The translations under genes and the position numbers were made by a program. From Corbicula japonica (Eukaryota > Mollusca > Bivalvia > Venerida > Cyrenidae): a DNA stretch of 64,000 bases. The notes beneath the pieces are model-generated. The model was not told the DNA's origin. It did no database searches and worked only from the letters and a program-made list of their open reading frames with translations. Location: assembly GCA_038501625.1 (NCBI GenBank), contig JAZAYU010000013.1, forward strand, positions 2,976,001 through 3,040,000, in the 5' to 3' direction. The first letter of the stretch is position 1; every line of letters begins with the position of its first letter. Shown here one piece after another: positions 33,901 through 45,799 of the stretch.

Positions 33901-34799
33901 CTTATAACAAAAATAGAAAGGTGCTTTTAAAGGGCGTACACGTACCCTGTAACATCTGATCCTGGACCCGCTCCGGACTATATTGTTTTGACACTGTATT
34001 TAATCAACTTTTTGTGATATATCTATTTCTATTTACCTCAGTTCATCGAGATCTTAACAAATCTAACCAACTTTATCCTAAATAACCCTGTCGGATCTGG
34101 CATTTTATAGGTGAGGTCATTTGCTAAATCGATCTGGCCTTATGATTAAAAAATGTTCGTGCTCATTTAAACAGAAAATATAAAATAATTGATCTAAATA
34201 ACAACTATATAACAGACAATTATTTCTGATTTATGAAGGCTGTTTATGGCCTAAAATACATTTTAAATGTGAGCATAGAATGAAGCTTGGTGTAAGAATA
34301 AAATGTTTTCCAGCTGTAAGTGTAATATTGGTTCCTAGTCCAGGCGAAAAAAATAGTGTCGCTACTACCGTGATTAGTAAACAATAACTAAATATTAGTA
34401 TACACAACTTGTGAACAAACTTTAAATGTATAGCTTAGTGTTGCTTTGTTTTTGTGATAAATTGCAAATAAAATTTTATAGGTTTTTAGGTCTAACTATT
34501 TTTCTTTACTGTTTTTACTTTTCTTCGCGTATGTAAATTAAACATATATTAATGACATTGGTTTGTGCAAAGTTTACTTAAGCTGCATTTTTTTCCGGTT
34601 TTTTATTTTTTTTTTCGTTTGTGTCTATGACAAAGCAATGACGAACGGAGCTATGCCTTAACCTTGGATAGTGTAAACTATTAGAAATAATTTAACTTAG
34701 TCTCTGTTTCTGGTAGTGGATACATCAAAGATATATCATTAAAGTAATGATGTTTACTTACTGTGTCCAATGAATAATAAATAATTAGTCTCATCTAAG
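33901..34799. other. No gene seen
   Basis: AT-rich spacer between copies C and B with only short poly-T tracts. Confidence 0.45.
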
Positions 34800-35369
34800 T
34801 ACAAGCCATTTTCACTGTTATGATGTAAACTGTCAAAAGACTAGATATCTTAAACATGACAAGAGCTTTTCACAGATTATTCAACATCAGTTTTTAGGTA
34901 ACGATAGACGGTCAGGAGTTTTAATTGTAATGATGCAGTAATGGTAAACCTTGCTATTTCATTAAGAACACATCCAATGGAATAATATCGCCATTATCGC
35001 AACTTCGTGGTCCTTATTGTATTCCTTAATATGCGAAATCAATTTTGTCTAGGGATCTGAAAGCGACAAAACTAGCTAATGGTGTTAAGAATAATGAATT
35101 GCACTACTAATGTTAGCCGTTCATGTAACAATAATACTTCACCATGGCGAAGTAATGTTTTCCCTTCAAACTAATATATTTAATAGAGAGGCCGGGCAAA
35201 ATGATGGAAGGAATATGTGGATTTTTGTCTGTTAAAAATACCTCCAACATATCATTAGCATATTTTACGCCGATCAATTAAGTAGCTCAATGACTCAAGA
35301 ACATTTTTAAGGCGGTATCAATATTAATCAACTCTCGGGTATGTATTGTATTAAAATATCTTTTATGGG

Positions 35370-35625
35370 GTTATGAGTGTGAGGTTGGTGTACCCTTGAA
35401 CCTGGTTTAAACCCCCATTGGCAAATTGTTTTGCCACTGACCGTTCCGATGCGGTAACCCCTTAGGTTCATATTTTTGTTATTTGTTTGTGGTGTCTGTT
35501 TTAAAATTTTTCATTTTATAAACCATGATCAGTCTCTTTCTCTCTTCTTCTTGGATGTCTGGGCAGGCTGTGTCTTCTGAATGCGGCAATACCTGATATA
35601 TTAAGCGTGTTTTACTTTTTTATAT
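35370..35625 (+). mobile_element. Penelope-like 3' tail fragment
   Basis: Counterpart of 2885-3145, with GAGTGTGAGGTTGGTG, GAACCTGGTTTAAACCCCC and TTGCCACTGACCGTTCC. The insertion predates the A/B duplication. Confidence 0.6.
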
Positions 35626-36181
35626 TCTAACCTACTATTTTTGAGCCACTGAAATGTGATGTGAACATAACAAAAAAAAGAAAACTTAACTTTCTAGGCT
35701 ACATCAAAACATTGTGTCAGTAACAACCATAACTTTATTACTTCTCTTAGATAAATAAAACTAAATAGCACAAATAAAATTCTTCACAATTCCTTCCATC
35801 TGACGAATTCAAAAATAACATAGACCATCTCTGTTAAAATATATTTTTCTTGTTATAACTTGTAAAACAACCTCGCTCACTTGTCAGTCTTGGTATTGAA
35901 ATCCAAGACAGCGCGAGGCATTCCTCTTACAATGACAGCTTAACAATAAATAACAAAACAGTATAATGTTTATAGACCGTATTACTTATTTTTAAATTTG
36001 ATACGATGCGCGATCACATATTCATCATTATTTATTGCAAAACTATTCAATGAAACTGCTCCATAATAATTAGAAATGCAAGCATCTACTGCGTTTGTGA
36101 AAATAGCGGCATCTGTCTTACAACCAGCATTAATTGGGTAATAAAATTAATTGAAATGCGAATGATATTACTATTCGATAC

Positions 36182-36550
36182 CAGTGGCGTAGCTACTATT
36201 AGGCCATGTAGGCCCGGGCCTACAAGTTTGACAGGAAAATGACGTTTTCAAAAGTCCCAAAAATGTAATGAAAACAGAACGCGGTGGTATGGTAGCGGGT
36301 TCAGGCCGTTTTATTCGAATCAAAAATGTCTTTGGCTTTGATTTGCCTTTTGAGGAAAATGATTACTTTCTTTGCCAGCTGTAAATGCAGGCATTTGTTG
36401 TCACGCTTTATTTGCATTTTGCTATATTTAATCTACAATTGTTTACTGCTTCTTGGTGGGCTTCACCCCAGACCCCCTTACCAAGAGGAAACCGCCACTA
36501 GGAACCCCTTGTATGTGCCTACAACTTGAAAAAAGCTGGCTACGCCCCTG
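36182..36550. mobile_element. hAT-like MITE
   Basis: The ends CAGTGGCGTAGC and GCTACGCCCCTG are inverted (CAGnGGCGTAGC type), and GATAC is repeated on both sides (36177-36181 and 36551-36555). Copy C has the uninterrupted site ATTCGATACTTCC at about 31234-31246. A 369-bp non-coding interior includes the palindrome AGGCCCGGGCCT. The end sequence suits hAT, but a 5-bp duplication is shorter than the usual 8. Confidence 0.75.
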
Positions 36551-36573
36551 GATACTTCCGAAAAGTGGATTAA

Positions 36574-37261
36574 GGCTTGCCACACTCCTCCCAATTCTAT
36601 TCATCGATAAAATAAAAATCATCAAATCTCAGTAATGGCAAAATGCCGTTCAATAAAACTTTGCACAAATGAATGTTACTAATGTAACTTTATTTTGCAT
36701 ACAGAACGACACGTTAGAAAAGTAAAGAAACAAAGCTAGACCTAAAAGTTCCTTGAATTCTATTTGCATAAATTCACAAAAACTAAGGGATGCAGAACAT
36801 AATTTTAAATTCCCTCGTGAGCGCAATGATACTGACAAGAAAATGTTGTGTACTTTGTAAAAAACTTTCAACTATTAAAAGCGAAATCAGTGATTGTCAT
36901 CAGTTTACGCGACCAGGAAATTGAAGGTCAAACACACTTTTACTAATATCTCGTAAAGTTTACATATGTAAATCACGAGGGCACAATAAATTGTTGTCAG
37001 TATCATATTACTCATGTGGGCATTTAAAATGATGTTTTGTGTTCTTTAGTTTTTGTGAATTTATGTAAATAGAAGTTGAGGGAATTTTTTGATCTCGCTA
37101 TTGTTCTTTACTTTTCTAACGTGTCTTACCATCTGTAAAATAAAGATACATTAATAACATACATTTGTGCAAAGTTTCAATTAACAGCAGTTTGCCGTTA
37201 TTGAGATTTTGATAATTTTCTTTTTATCGATTAATAGAATTGGGAGGAGTGTGGCAGGCCC
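36574..37261. mobile_element. TTAA-flanked fold-back MITE
   Basis: TTAA flanks both ends (36570-36573 and 37262-37265). The ends GGCTTGCCACACTCCTCC and, inverted, GGGCCTGCCACACTCCTCC are followed by arms that stay complementary for about 330 bp (for example ACGTTAGAAAAGTAAAGAA with its inverse near 37103-37121). The whole 688-bp element could fold on itself. TTAA target sites are typical of piggyBac-type transposition. Confidence 0.75.
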
Positions 37262-37265
37262 TTAA

Positions 37266-39520
37266 ACTAAAAGAATCTCTTCCACGAACTCAATTGTAAA
37301 GGATATGCAATTATTTTGAATTAAAAGCGATAATGGTTTCTACGAACGAGAACACTAAACATTTGTTTTGTATGTGCGTTATGGTTGTCTCTTCATATTA
37401 ATTCTAGCCAAACCAATCCACCGAAGCCATCGCCACACAAATACTTGGTACGTTGCAAATATGAAAGATACTGATCTAAAATTCGTACGGTTATATTGTG
37501 GCACAAGTTTTAGCTTTCCAAAAAGCTGGTCGGTCATTAGCTAATAAATTAATAAAATAAGTAGGTATGTATTCGTGCTTGTATTTACTTTGGACCAATG
37601 GAAGTCAATGATATGGCCAGTTTTCTGTCGATCAATGTCACACAGATTGAATCTGACAAACTATTTGTGAATTTAGTTGATGTTTCAAGTTTCAAGTTTA
37701 TTTCCATTTACATTTCTCTATGTACAAAACATAAACAAGAGAACATATATAGATTGTGCAATGCAGTTGCTTTAAAGCATGCAAACAAAGTTGAAAGGCT
37801 GATATTTGATTTATTGAAACATGAAGAAGACGTGTACCGGCAAAAGGCATTAATATAAATAATCATGTCTCTAGTAGACGTAATTTATTATTTTATTCAG
37901 GACGTGTAGAAATAATTACATTGTTTAAGCACCAGCGAATCGGATGAATATGTTACATTAACGCGAATGCTCAAAGACGTACCATAGAACTTTTACAGCC
38001 GATGCTTATTTGTACATTGAGCAGACAAGCCATGCTTAAAATATTCAGTATTCATACCAACATTCATAAAGTGTAGTTTTAGTTGGGTTAGCAGATCTCG
38101 TCAAACTTGAAGTTGACGAGCGTAAGAAGACAGTAAACAATAAATTAGGATGCTGATGCATTTATTATTTCACTTAAGCTTTATGCTGCTAATATCTTTT
38201 GTTTTTGTTTGAACGATTTTCTCTGAAACTGTTACAGAAACTCAAGAAGCACTATTTGTACTTAAATTAATATATCACCAGAAATTGTCGTTATGCCACT
38301 GTTCAGAAAATTCTTCACAACTATTTCTCTACTTTAAAGGCTGATTACAGAGAAATGATAGTGCTTGTGTTGTCTACCTTACTATACTTGTCAAAATAAT
38401 GTTATTGTTTATTATCCCAAGACCGAGTCAAGATCCATTATATTGCATGTGTATGGGGAAGCAGACATTGGGGTCAGCGGTATCCCCGGAAATCATTTAC
38501 AAGTTAAACTCATTTTGGATTGCAACTGCGACGAGTCCAACCGTTCAATATAGATCCCAAGAAGAGAACGCATGGATAGATGGAGGGGAAATGTGAATCA
38601 AAATAAATCAATTCTTATTTGGTTAATAATGCATATGTTCAAGGGCAAGTTTTGAATATTATGGCGGCGGAAGTTTTGTAACATAATTAAATAGTTAAAT
38701 TTTAAATGATACAAATACAGAAGCACGTATAGAATGGTTACCAAGTTTCTATTTTAAAACAATCGTTTAAGTTTGTTTTTTTTTTTCTTAAAATAGATGA
38801 AAAGGTCACTTTGAAAACCACCGAAGACGAAAATTGTAAAAATATTGCAGCTTCGGTTTCATTGAGCCTGTTCAAGACTTTAAGCATTTCAAAAACATAA
38901 AATACCGCATTGTAATTAGTGCTCTAACTTGGATATCAAAAGGACGGGGAAATAGATAGATCTAAAAAAAACATGGCAGTTTTTGCGCAACAAGCTCAAA
39001 ACTAGGCACTTTTATGCAAATCTTTGAGAAAGCGCATAATATATTAATGTCCCTCTGAATGAGTAATTGCGAATAAAAGATAAAATTTAATGTTCATAAC
39101 TAATGAAGATATGGGTAATCATCAAACCAACTAGGTTTAAACTCTCGCAGCTCGGGCTATAACATTCCAATAGTGCGCTCGTGAAATGCAAAATTATAAG
39201 GTTGATTACCTGTTTACAACTACATTTGTAATTATGGATTGAAATGATGTTTCAACAAACTTGACTAACGAAGTACTTGTAACTGAGGTAACGTGTCGCC
39301 ATTTATCCTATAAATTGATATTAGACAAATTTAATAAACAAAATCATTATTGATGCTACCACGCTGAACGTGTAATCATTAAGTGCAATTAACCTCCTGT
39401 GGCCATCCTAGTCGTTTTTCTCTGTCGTCCGCAGCTAATTGGTCGTATTGATGACTGTCTTTTAGGGTACCGCCGCCCAATTAAATACGCTTGTGATATT
39501 AGATAAAAATATTGCCCATG
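37266..39520. other. No supported gene
   Basis: Open frames at 37598-37858 (86 residues) and 38365-38596 have no recognisable domain, splice context or counterpart in copy A or C. A partial copy of the dispersed repeat lies at 38800-38872. Confidence 0.45.
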
Positions 39521-39750
39521 CTGATCTCCTATGTTTACTTTAAACAATGGTCATGTCACATTCGCTAAACCTCTGGTAACTTCTGAGAACATTTACCGAA
39601 ATCGCACTGGAAATCGCAAACAAATTGCAAAATCGCTGACCTCTTGTTTTTACTTTTAACAATGGTCACCTGACATTCGCTAAACTTCCGTTAACTTCTG
39701 AGAACATTCACAACATTTGCACTGGAAAGCGGACGCAAAAGCAAAATCTC
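39521..39750. repeat. 115-bp tandem duplication
   Basis: CTGATCTCCTATGTTTAC at 39521 and CTGACCTCTTGTTTTTAC at 39636 start two diverged units. Both include TTCGCTAAAC and AACTTCTGAGAACATT. Confidence 0.75.
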
Positions 39751-40846
39751 TCTTTACAAGACAATATTTTAACAATTAAGGTTTTAGAACTGTAATATGC
39801 ACTTTTGCAGATTGGGATTTTGTTGTTTTCATTTCCAAGTACATCCATTTAGGCATCTAAAGAAGAGTGTTAAAAAGCATTTACAGTGCGTAACTCGGGA
39901 AATTCAGTATTTTAGAATGGGACCCTCTGTTTCGAAAAATGGGCTGTAAAATCAAACATATCAGAGCTAAATTCATCTCTATTTCTTTCAAACCTTGTAA
40001 AATTTTGTAAAATAAAGGCTAATTGTTAAAGGACATCATACTTGAACAGGAAAGAACGAGCATTATGTTTAGAATTTATTTCTAACACTTTATAAATTGA
40101 ATTTCTTTAAGTGCAACCCAGCTTCGGAAATGCACATTTTTCCGAGCTGCAAAAATTAAGCAAGTTTTTATCTGTGATTTTTGTGCATGTTTAATGCAGT
40201 ATTATCATTATGTTAAACATAAAAATTATCTGCAATGTGTATAAAATCAAGTAATTAAAAAAGCAAAGCACTTCACCGTCTCGTTTTCATTTTATTGACC
40301 TACAAAATAGGTACCTAAGGCCCAGACCAAACGGTTAAAATCCACAAAAAACAAAGGGCTTGGTTTACGAATGGTCATTTTTTTATACCCCCTCAAATTT
40401 TTTGAAAAACAAGAAATACGCAAGCAATCGGCTATGCTGGTTAAAATTTAACCTCAAAAAAGCAATTTTGGCAACCGTAACCATAGCAACCAAAGCATTC
40501 TTTTAAAGGAAAAAAATCATCGTGCAAACACGTAAAATTACTTTTATAAGACAAGTATCACAAAAATACTGTTCAAATATAGAAACAATAAAATAGCAAC
40601 ATTTTCCTAAATGAAAGTACAGATTCCACAATCATTTTAGTTTCATATCTTGTTTCTGTTGCTGTATTATAAAAGTCAGTATTTTGTAATATTAATATCA
40701 TTACAATATTTCAGTTTTCATGGCTTCTAAATGAAGATGAAGAATAATTACAATTATTTCCGAATTTTAAACCTATTGATTATACTATTTTCTCCAAAAA
40801 TTACCTCACAATAATTTTTAAAAAAAAGAAGAAAAAGGAAAAAAGT
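39751..40846. other. No gene seen
   Basis: AT-rich sequence without long frames or recognisable repeats. Confidence 0.45.
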
Positions 40847-40917
40847 TCCTCTCCCGAGGATTGAACCGGGTCCGTCAAAATGATGAAACCTGATCGTTAC
40901 CATTGCGCTACAGAGGA
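40847..40917 (-). tRNA. tRNA-like sequence, possible Met (CAT) pseudogene
   Basis: On the minus strand a 71-nt stretch starts TCCTCTG and ends GAGAGGA (6 of 7 acceptor pairs). It has an A-box-like TAGCGCAATGGTAACG, a B-box-like GGTTCAATCC, and a T-run (ACTTTTTTCC) just after it, as in a Pol III terminator. A 7-nt loop TTCATCA would present CAT, but the D and anticodon stems pair poorly. A decayed tRNA or tRNA-derived repeat is likelier than a working gene. Confidence 0.4.
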
Positions 40918-42089
40918 TTGATCTAGAGCTCGTCAATTTCATATTATCTGTATTCATTGCTGAGTGTTGTTCGTCTACAGTCTTATTTTGAGTATTTGTT
41001 ATGAAAATATTTATTTACTTTGCATCAATTATATATCCGCATTTTTTTATTATTTGATTTAGTTATTAATGACGTCATAATCACGAGAAACACTTAAGAG
41101 TAGACTCCTTTTACGAAAAAATCAACCGGAAATGTACGAATCGGCGTCCGGAAAACACGAATTAGTGACGGCATAAGTCGATGTTTGGCGGAAATATTGA
41201 AGTTCTAAAACCTTAAGCAAAGTTCTGAGCATTCCTCCTAAATGCTTGAATAAAACATCTCCTCGTTTGCTATAAGCTACTATTTCACGACCGTATGATT
41301 GGTGACTTATACCACAAGAAAGAAAAGTTTTAATGTTAACACATGGGTAGAAGTTTTCATCAATTTTCAAAGACAACGCATGGACATGAGATTTTTTAAA
41401 CCCGCATTATTTCATCTAACATGGCATACACTGAAATTGACATAATCATTAAAACAAATAAACAAAACAGGAAAATGTGCGCGAATCAGCAATTTTACAT
41501 GTTGAAGTTCAGCATTCTAACGAAATTGTTGAAGATCAAAATAGTAAATATAATAATTTGAGTCCCTGTCAGGCTGCTCATCCCCCACCCTTGGACAGTG
41601 ACAAAATTTTGTTGTTGAACATAAACTCTAGATTTTGGAATACATTTTTGTTTTAAAGTGTATGCTAATGACAGACTAGCTTTTTCTAAACTTTTGTTTA
41701 CAGACAGCCTTTCCCGCCAAAGTCGGATATTCATAAGTCTCTAAGAAAAACATAAACGATGTCTTGCTTTTGACGAACAAAATCAATATAACGGATAGAA
41801 TCTATTTCATATATGGGATCATTCTGAACAGTTGTTTGATTCAAATAAAGTATCAGTTCAACTTATAAGCAAATAATATTTTGCTATGAAGGTTTGCATC
41901 ACGTGACTTCTAAAAAAAGACGCATAACATTATTCTATACCCTGTAGAAAATACAACACACGTATGTTTATATAATTTAACATGTCGTTATAGATCATCT
42001 CAATTTCTGATTTGATGTTACTACAACGTCCAAATATTGTTTCATCAACATTTAGAAGACTTTTCTTGAAAACAGGGGGAACGGAATAG
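40918..42089. other. No gene seen
   Basis: Minus-strand open frames at 41122-41376 and 41495-41734 show no recognisable feature. Confidence 0.4.
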
Positions 42090-42450
42090 CATTCTCAAGC
42101 TTTAGACGGGCGGCTTTGTCTAGTGCCGCTGTAAACCGGTGTTACCCTTCAAAGTTCATGTTTGTTTCATAATAATATGTCGGTCATCAGGATGACCGAC
42201 AATAAATAAAGTATACAAGAAACATGATTATCTACATTAATGTCTTTTCCGGTAAACGTCTTCTCTATATATCAAGCAATCAAACATCAGCCTCTACACT
42301 TTCCTTTTGCATGCGTCTAAGAAACAGGTGGTATAGTCTAAATTATCCGTTCTGGACCGTGAGTCACTGTTAACCGGTGTTCAGGCTAAAGATCTCAAGT
42401 TTGGTCGATTATAATATGTCGGTCATCAGGATGACCGACAATTACAGGTT
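42090..42450. repeat. Direct repeat ending in identical 24-bp hairpins
   Basis: TGTCGGTCATC-AG-GATGACCGACA occurs at 42178-42201 and, unchanged, at 42417-42440, 239 bp apart. The roughly 90 bp before each is also related (AACCGGTGTT, then AATATGTC), but much more diverged than the hairpins. Confidence 0.8.
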
Positions 42451-42807
42451 TGAGTCATCTGTGAATCACGAACCAATATGTACGGTGTAATGTGAATCAG
42501 ACGGCCTGGCGGAGTCATGATCGTCATGTATTATCTTGCATGCCATGTATAGGCGTCCGCAATGTAAATAATATAGTGCATTACAGTAACAAGCGCTCAC
42601 ACGAAGCTTGTGTATTTGCTATCCACCTTTATTTTAACATTCATACATTTAAAATACTGTTGACTAAAGAAAATTTACAGGTTTCGAAACATGCACAAAC
42701 CAACTGAAGTTACTGAAGAACAAAGTTGCAGATAAAATTAGCAACAGTATATCGGGCACAACTACGTGTACACGTACAAATACAGATGACATCTCAAGGT
42801 GAAAATC

Positions 42808-43090
42808 ACGGGGCGTTCGTGGCCGAGTGGTTAATGTTTCCGCTTGAGAATCACTTGCCCTTCACCACTTTGAGTTCGATACCTACCAGTGTCAAGATTT
42901 TTCATCTGAGGAAGTAATAAGCACCTGTCTTGCGGAACGTTGGTGGTTCTAACCAGGTGCCCGCTCGAGCCTGAAAAATTCCCGGAGGAGCACATGGGCC
43001 TTCCTTTACCATGGAAAGCTTGTTTGTCAACACCATAATGCCCTCAAAATAGGCGGGAGGGACATAAAACTGGAAAACAACAACAACAAC
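42808..43090 (+). mobile_element. tRNA-derived SINE
   Basis: The head GTTCGTGGCCGAGTGGTTAA is a Leu/Ser-type tRNA A-box region, and GAGTTCGATACC about 60 bp on is a B box. The body contains GGTGGTTCTAACCAGGTGCC and GGAGGAGCACATGGGCCTTC, which resemble the conserved core of molluscan SINEs, and it ends in CAACAACAACAAC. GGTGAAAATC before it and GGTGAGGATC after it (43091-43100) form a 10-bp target duplication with two mismatches. Open frames on either strand here are not genes. Confidence 0.8.
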
Positions 43091-43100
43091 GGTGAGGATC

Positions 43101-43980
43101 GCTCTATTTCGATGAAAAACACTCACGCACTGTTTACATGTTTTCCTGTTCAAACAGACACACCTAAATGTTTATCAGAATAAATCCTATACAGTCGATC
43201 GCTTTGCTTACATATTTTTATTCATGATATCTATTTACAATATACTAATTATATTCCAAAAAAGTGTTCACTTTGTTTAAGGCGATTTTTCATCAACTTT
43301 TTTCTGAATGCCTATGACTACTTTTATGTGTTTGTTTTTTTTTCACATTTTAATCATTTATTGTCATTGACCGTTTCAATGCGGAATCCTACACTAGTTT
43401 AATTCTCGGACTCCGAGTGGTGACTTTTAACGAGAACTGTTTGTGTTCAAAGGTACAGAAAAAAATATCCATGCATTTCAGGCAACTGATGATCACCTTC
43501 ATCGAAAATTGTATTGGAATCCGGTACAGCTATCCATGTTGTTCACAGGCTTTCTTAATATTTAATCATTGACGTTCACAACTTTGCTTGAAGTGAACAT
43601 TATGCTAAATAAAAACACGTATTCCGTTATGAGGGGGATACTCTTTAATAACAAATGTTTAACATAAAATTAAAATTAATCAAATAACTTTTAACATTGT
43701 TTTCATGCAGAAGAAATATATATCTCATATTTGTTTTGAAAAAAAAGTCAGTAAGATCTCATGAAATAATGAAACTATGATTCCATGTAACAGACGCAGA
43801 AATGTTTCTTCACTTTAATTAAAGTCATATTTTCCATCTTAACATTCTTAGAATTTAATTAAAATGTCAATAAAAGATCTCACTAATAAAAACTTACAAA
43901 TTTTAAACGGTTGGCTTTTCAGATGAAATGTCATGCGGTTGGTGTCTTAAAAATTACAGAAGGCAAGATGCGTCAGATCA
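43101..43980. other. No gene; partly collinear with copy C
   Basis: About 43620-43970 aligns with copy C at 31660-32140. No coding sequence or further repeat is seen. Confidence 0.5.
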
Positions 43981-44141
43981 ATTAAACTATTTAAAACATT
44001 AATATCTTTCCATTAGAAGTGTTTAGGGTTGAAGTTGATTGCCTTAAAAATATTATATAGGGCCTTTATTTAAACAAAATTTTGCAAAACAGTGCTGACA
44101 AACAGGTTGATATCGTTTATTAAGTTTTGAAGAAATATTCT

Positions 44142-44167
44142 TGATGGTGATGCTGAGGATGATGCTG

Positions 44168-44198
<31 letters not shown>

Positions 44199-44199
44199 C
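44142..44199. repeat. GAT microsatellite
   Basis: Copy-B counterpart of 3764-3843, with an uninterrupted GAT run in its second half. Confidence 0.9.
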
Positions 44200-45384
44200 C
44201 AGCTTTACTGAGATGAACTTGTGTGTTCGCAAAATGACTGTGCCTTTAAGCTGGTATTTCAATAGGTCTCTTCAATAAATATCAGCTGGTTTTGTTGATT
44301 GCTATTGCTTTATTCCCTGACTATTGAAAGGCTTTATTTATATGGTTTCTTAGTAACCCATCTCTGCCGAGATTAATATTCGTATGTTTTTGTTTTGAAC
44401 TAATGAGACCTGCTTGTGTCCGCTCAGTCAAATCAAACAAGCTAAAAAAAGTCGCTGTGAAGAGTGTCACTGCCACTACAGGTTGTACCCCCATTAGTTG
44501 CCAGTAGTAAGCCGGTGTGAGTACAACGTATAAATGAAGGAGTGGCGTTAATGTTGTTCAGTGCAATTAATTTTTAATTTTTCGTGGTTTATCAAATGTA
44601 AGGTTCGACATTTCACATACATCCAAGAGATTCGTTTATTCAATTTACATAGATATTCGCAATATCTGTCTCAGGGAAGGTATTTATATGTAAATATTTT
44701 CTCGTTTTGCAAATCCCACATTGATAGCTGTGATTTGTTCATTAAAAGTATTCCCGTTGGTGGGAAAATGACACATTTGTTTCCGTTAGCACAATGAATT
44801 TGCAAACAGTGCTAAATAAGGTTGTCTCAAAATCCAAAATTAGCATAATAAATCCAATGAAACAATGTTAGCGTATTTCATTTCCACTTTTTATGCACGC
44901 TGTTCGCCGCTCAAGACTTTTATCAGCCTTAAAACAGAAAAAGGTGGACGAACATTATATACAAGTTTTATCATGACGTCGTAATATTATGTAGACAATA
45001 TTTGTCAAATTTAGTGTAATATTCAGAAAAAAGGCCGACCTCCTAAGCTGATAAGTCAAGTGTTCGTATATATAATATCGAAAGCCTTGAAAGAAAATAT
45101 CAAATACATGTTCATCTTAAAGCAACATTCCTATATATTTATATTTTATATAAAATTAACTTTCTTTAAAGTTTCCCGAGGAATTTGCTGCGACACATGC
45201 AATTAATTTCAATGAAAACGTTGATGAGCATGTTGGGAGGACGTTGATGAGCATGTTGGGAGGACGATGTAAACTGAAGAAAAAGATAACCTGATACTCT
45301 GAAAACTCTAAAAACAAGCAATTCATAAGTCATAATCAGTCTTTTTATTATCATTTCAACCAAGGGGATAAAGCGTTTGAAATA

Positions 45385-45740
45385 GATGAAAAGGGAACTA
45401 TGAAAGCCGACGAACACGACAAATATGAAAATATAACAGGCTCGGTTTGATTGAGCCTGTTCATGGGCAGTATTGGAAATGCATATTACTATCCACGCCT
45501 CCTAGCTCCGGGTTTCGCGCAACTCAGTATTTTGTAAAGTACAATTTTGATCCATCCTAAACGATGGTATGCATATGGCGGTGAACATGGAACCTTGAAT
45601 GCGGTATATTCAGATTAATACCATTCCATGTTCAGCGGCGTATGGTCCCCAGATAAAAGAATGGGTTTGTCCTAAACGAGAAAACAGTGGGCGGAACTAA
45701 ACAAAATAGACTTTTGACAGGGGATCTGAGAATATAAACC
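45385..45740 (+). repeat. About 400-bp dispersed repeat, full copy
   Basis: Counterpart of 4986-5390, including GGCTCGGTTTGATTGAGCC and the GTTCAGCGGCGTATGGTCC block. Confidence 0.7.
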
Positions 45741-45799
45741 CTGTATATCACAGACAACGCCAAAGGCAAAATTTAAAAAGCAGGAATTTTTGTAATCAA

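Noticed and set aside
37598..38596. Frames of 86, 62 and 65 residues
   Set aside because: No domain, no splice or start context, and no counterpart in the collinear copies. They are kept only as a note in the region entry.
42726..43153. Frames on both strands, 63 and 83 residues
   Set aside because: They lie in the tRNA-derived SINE.
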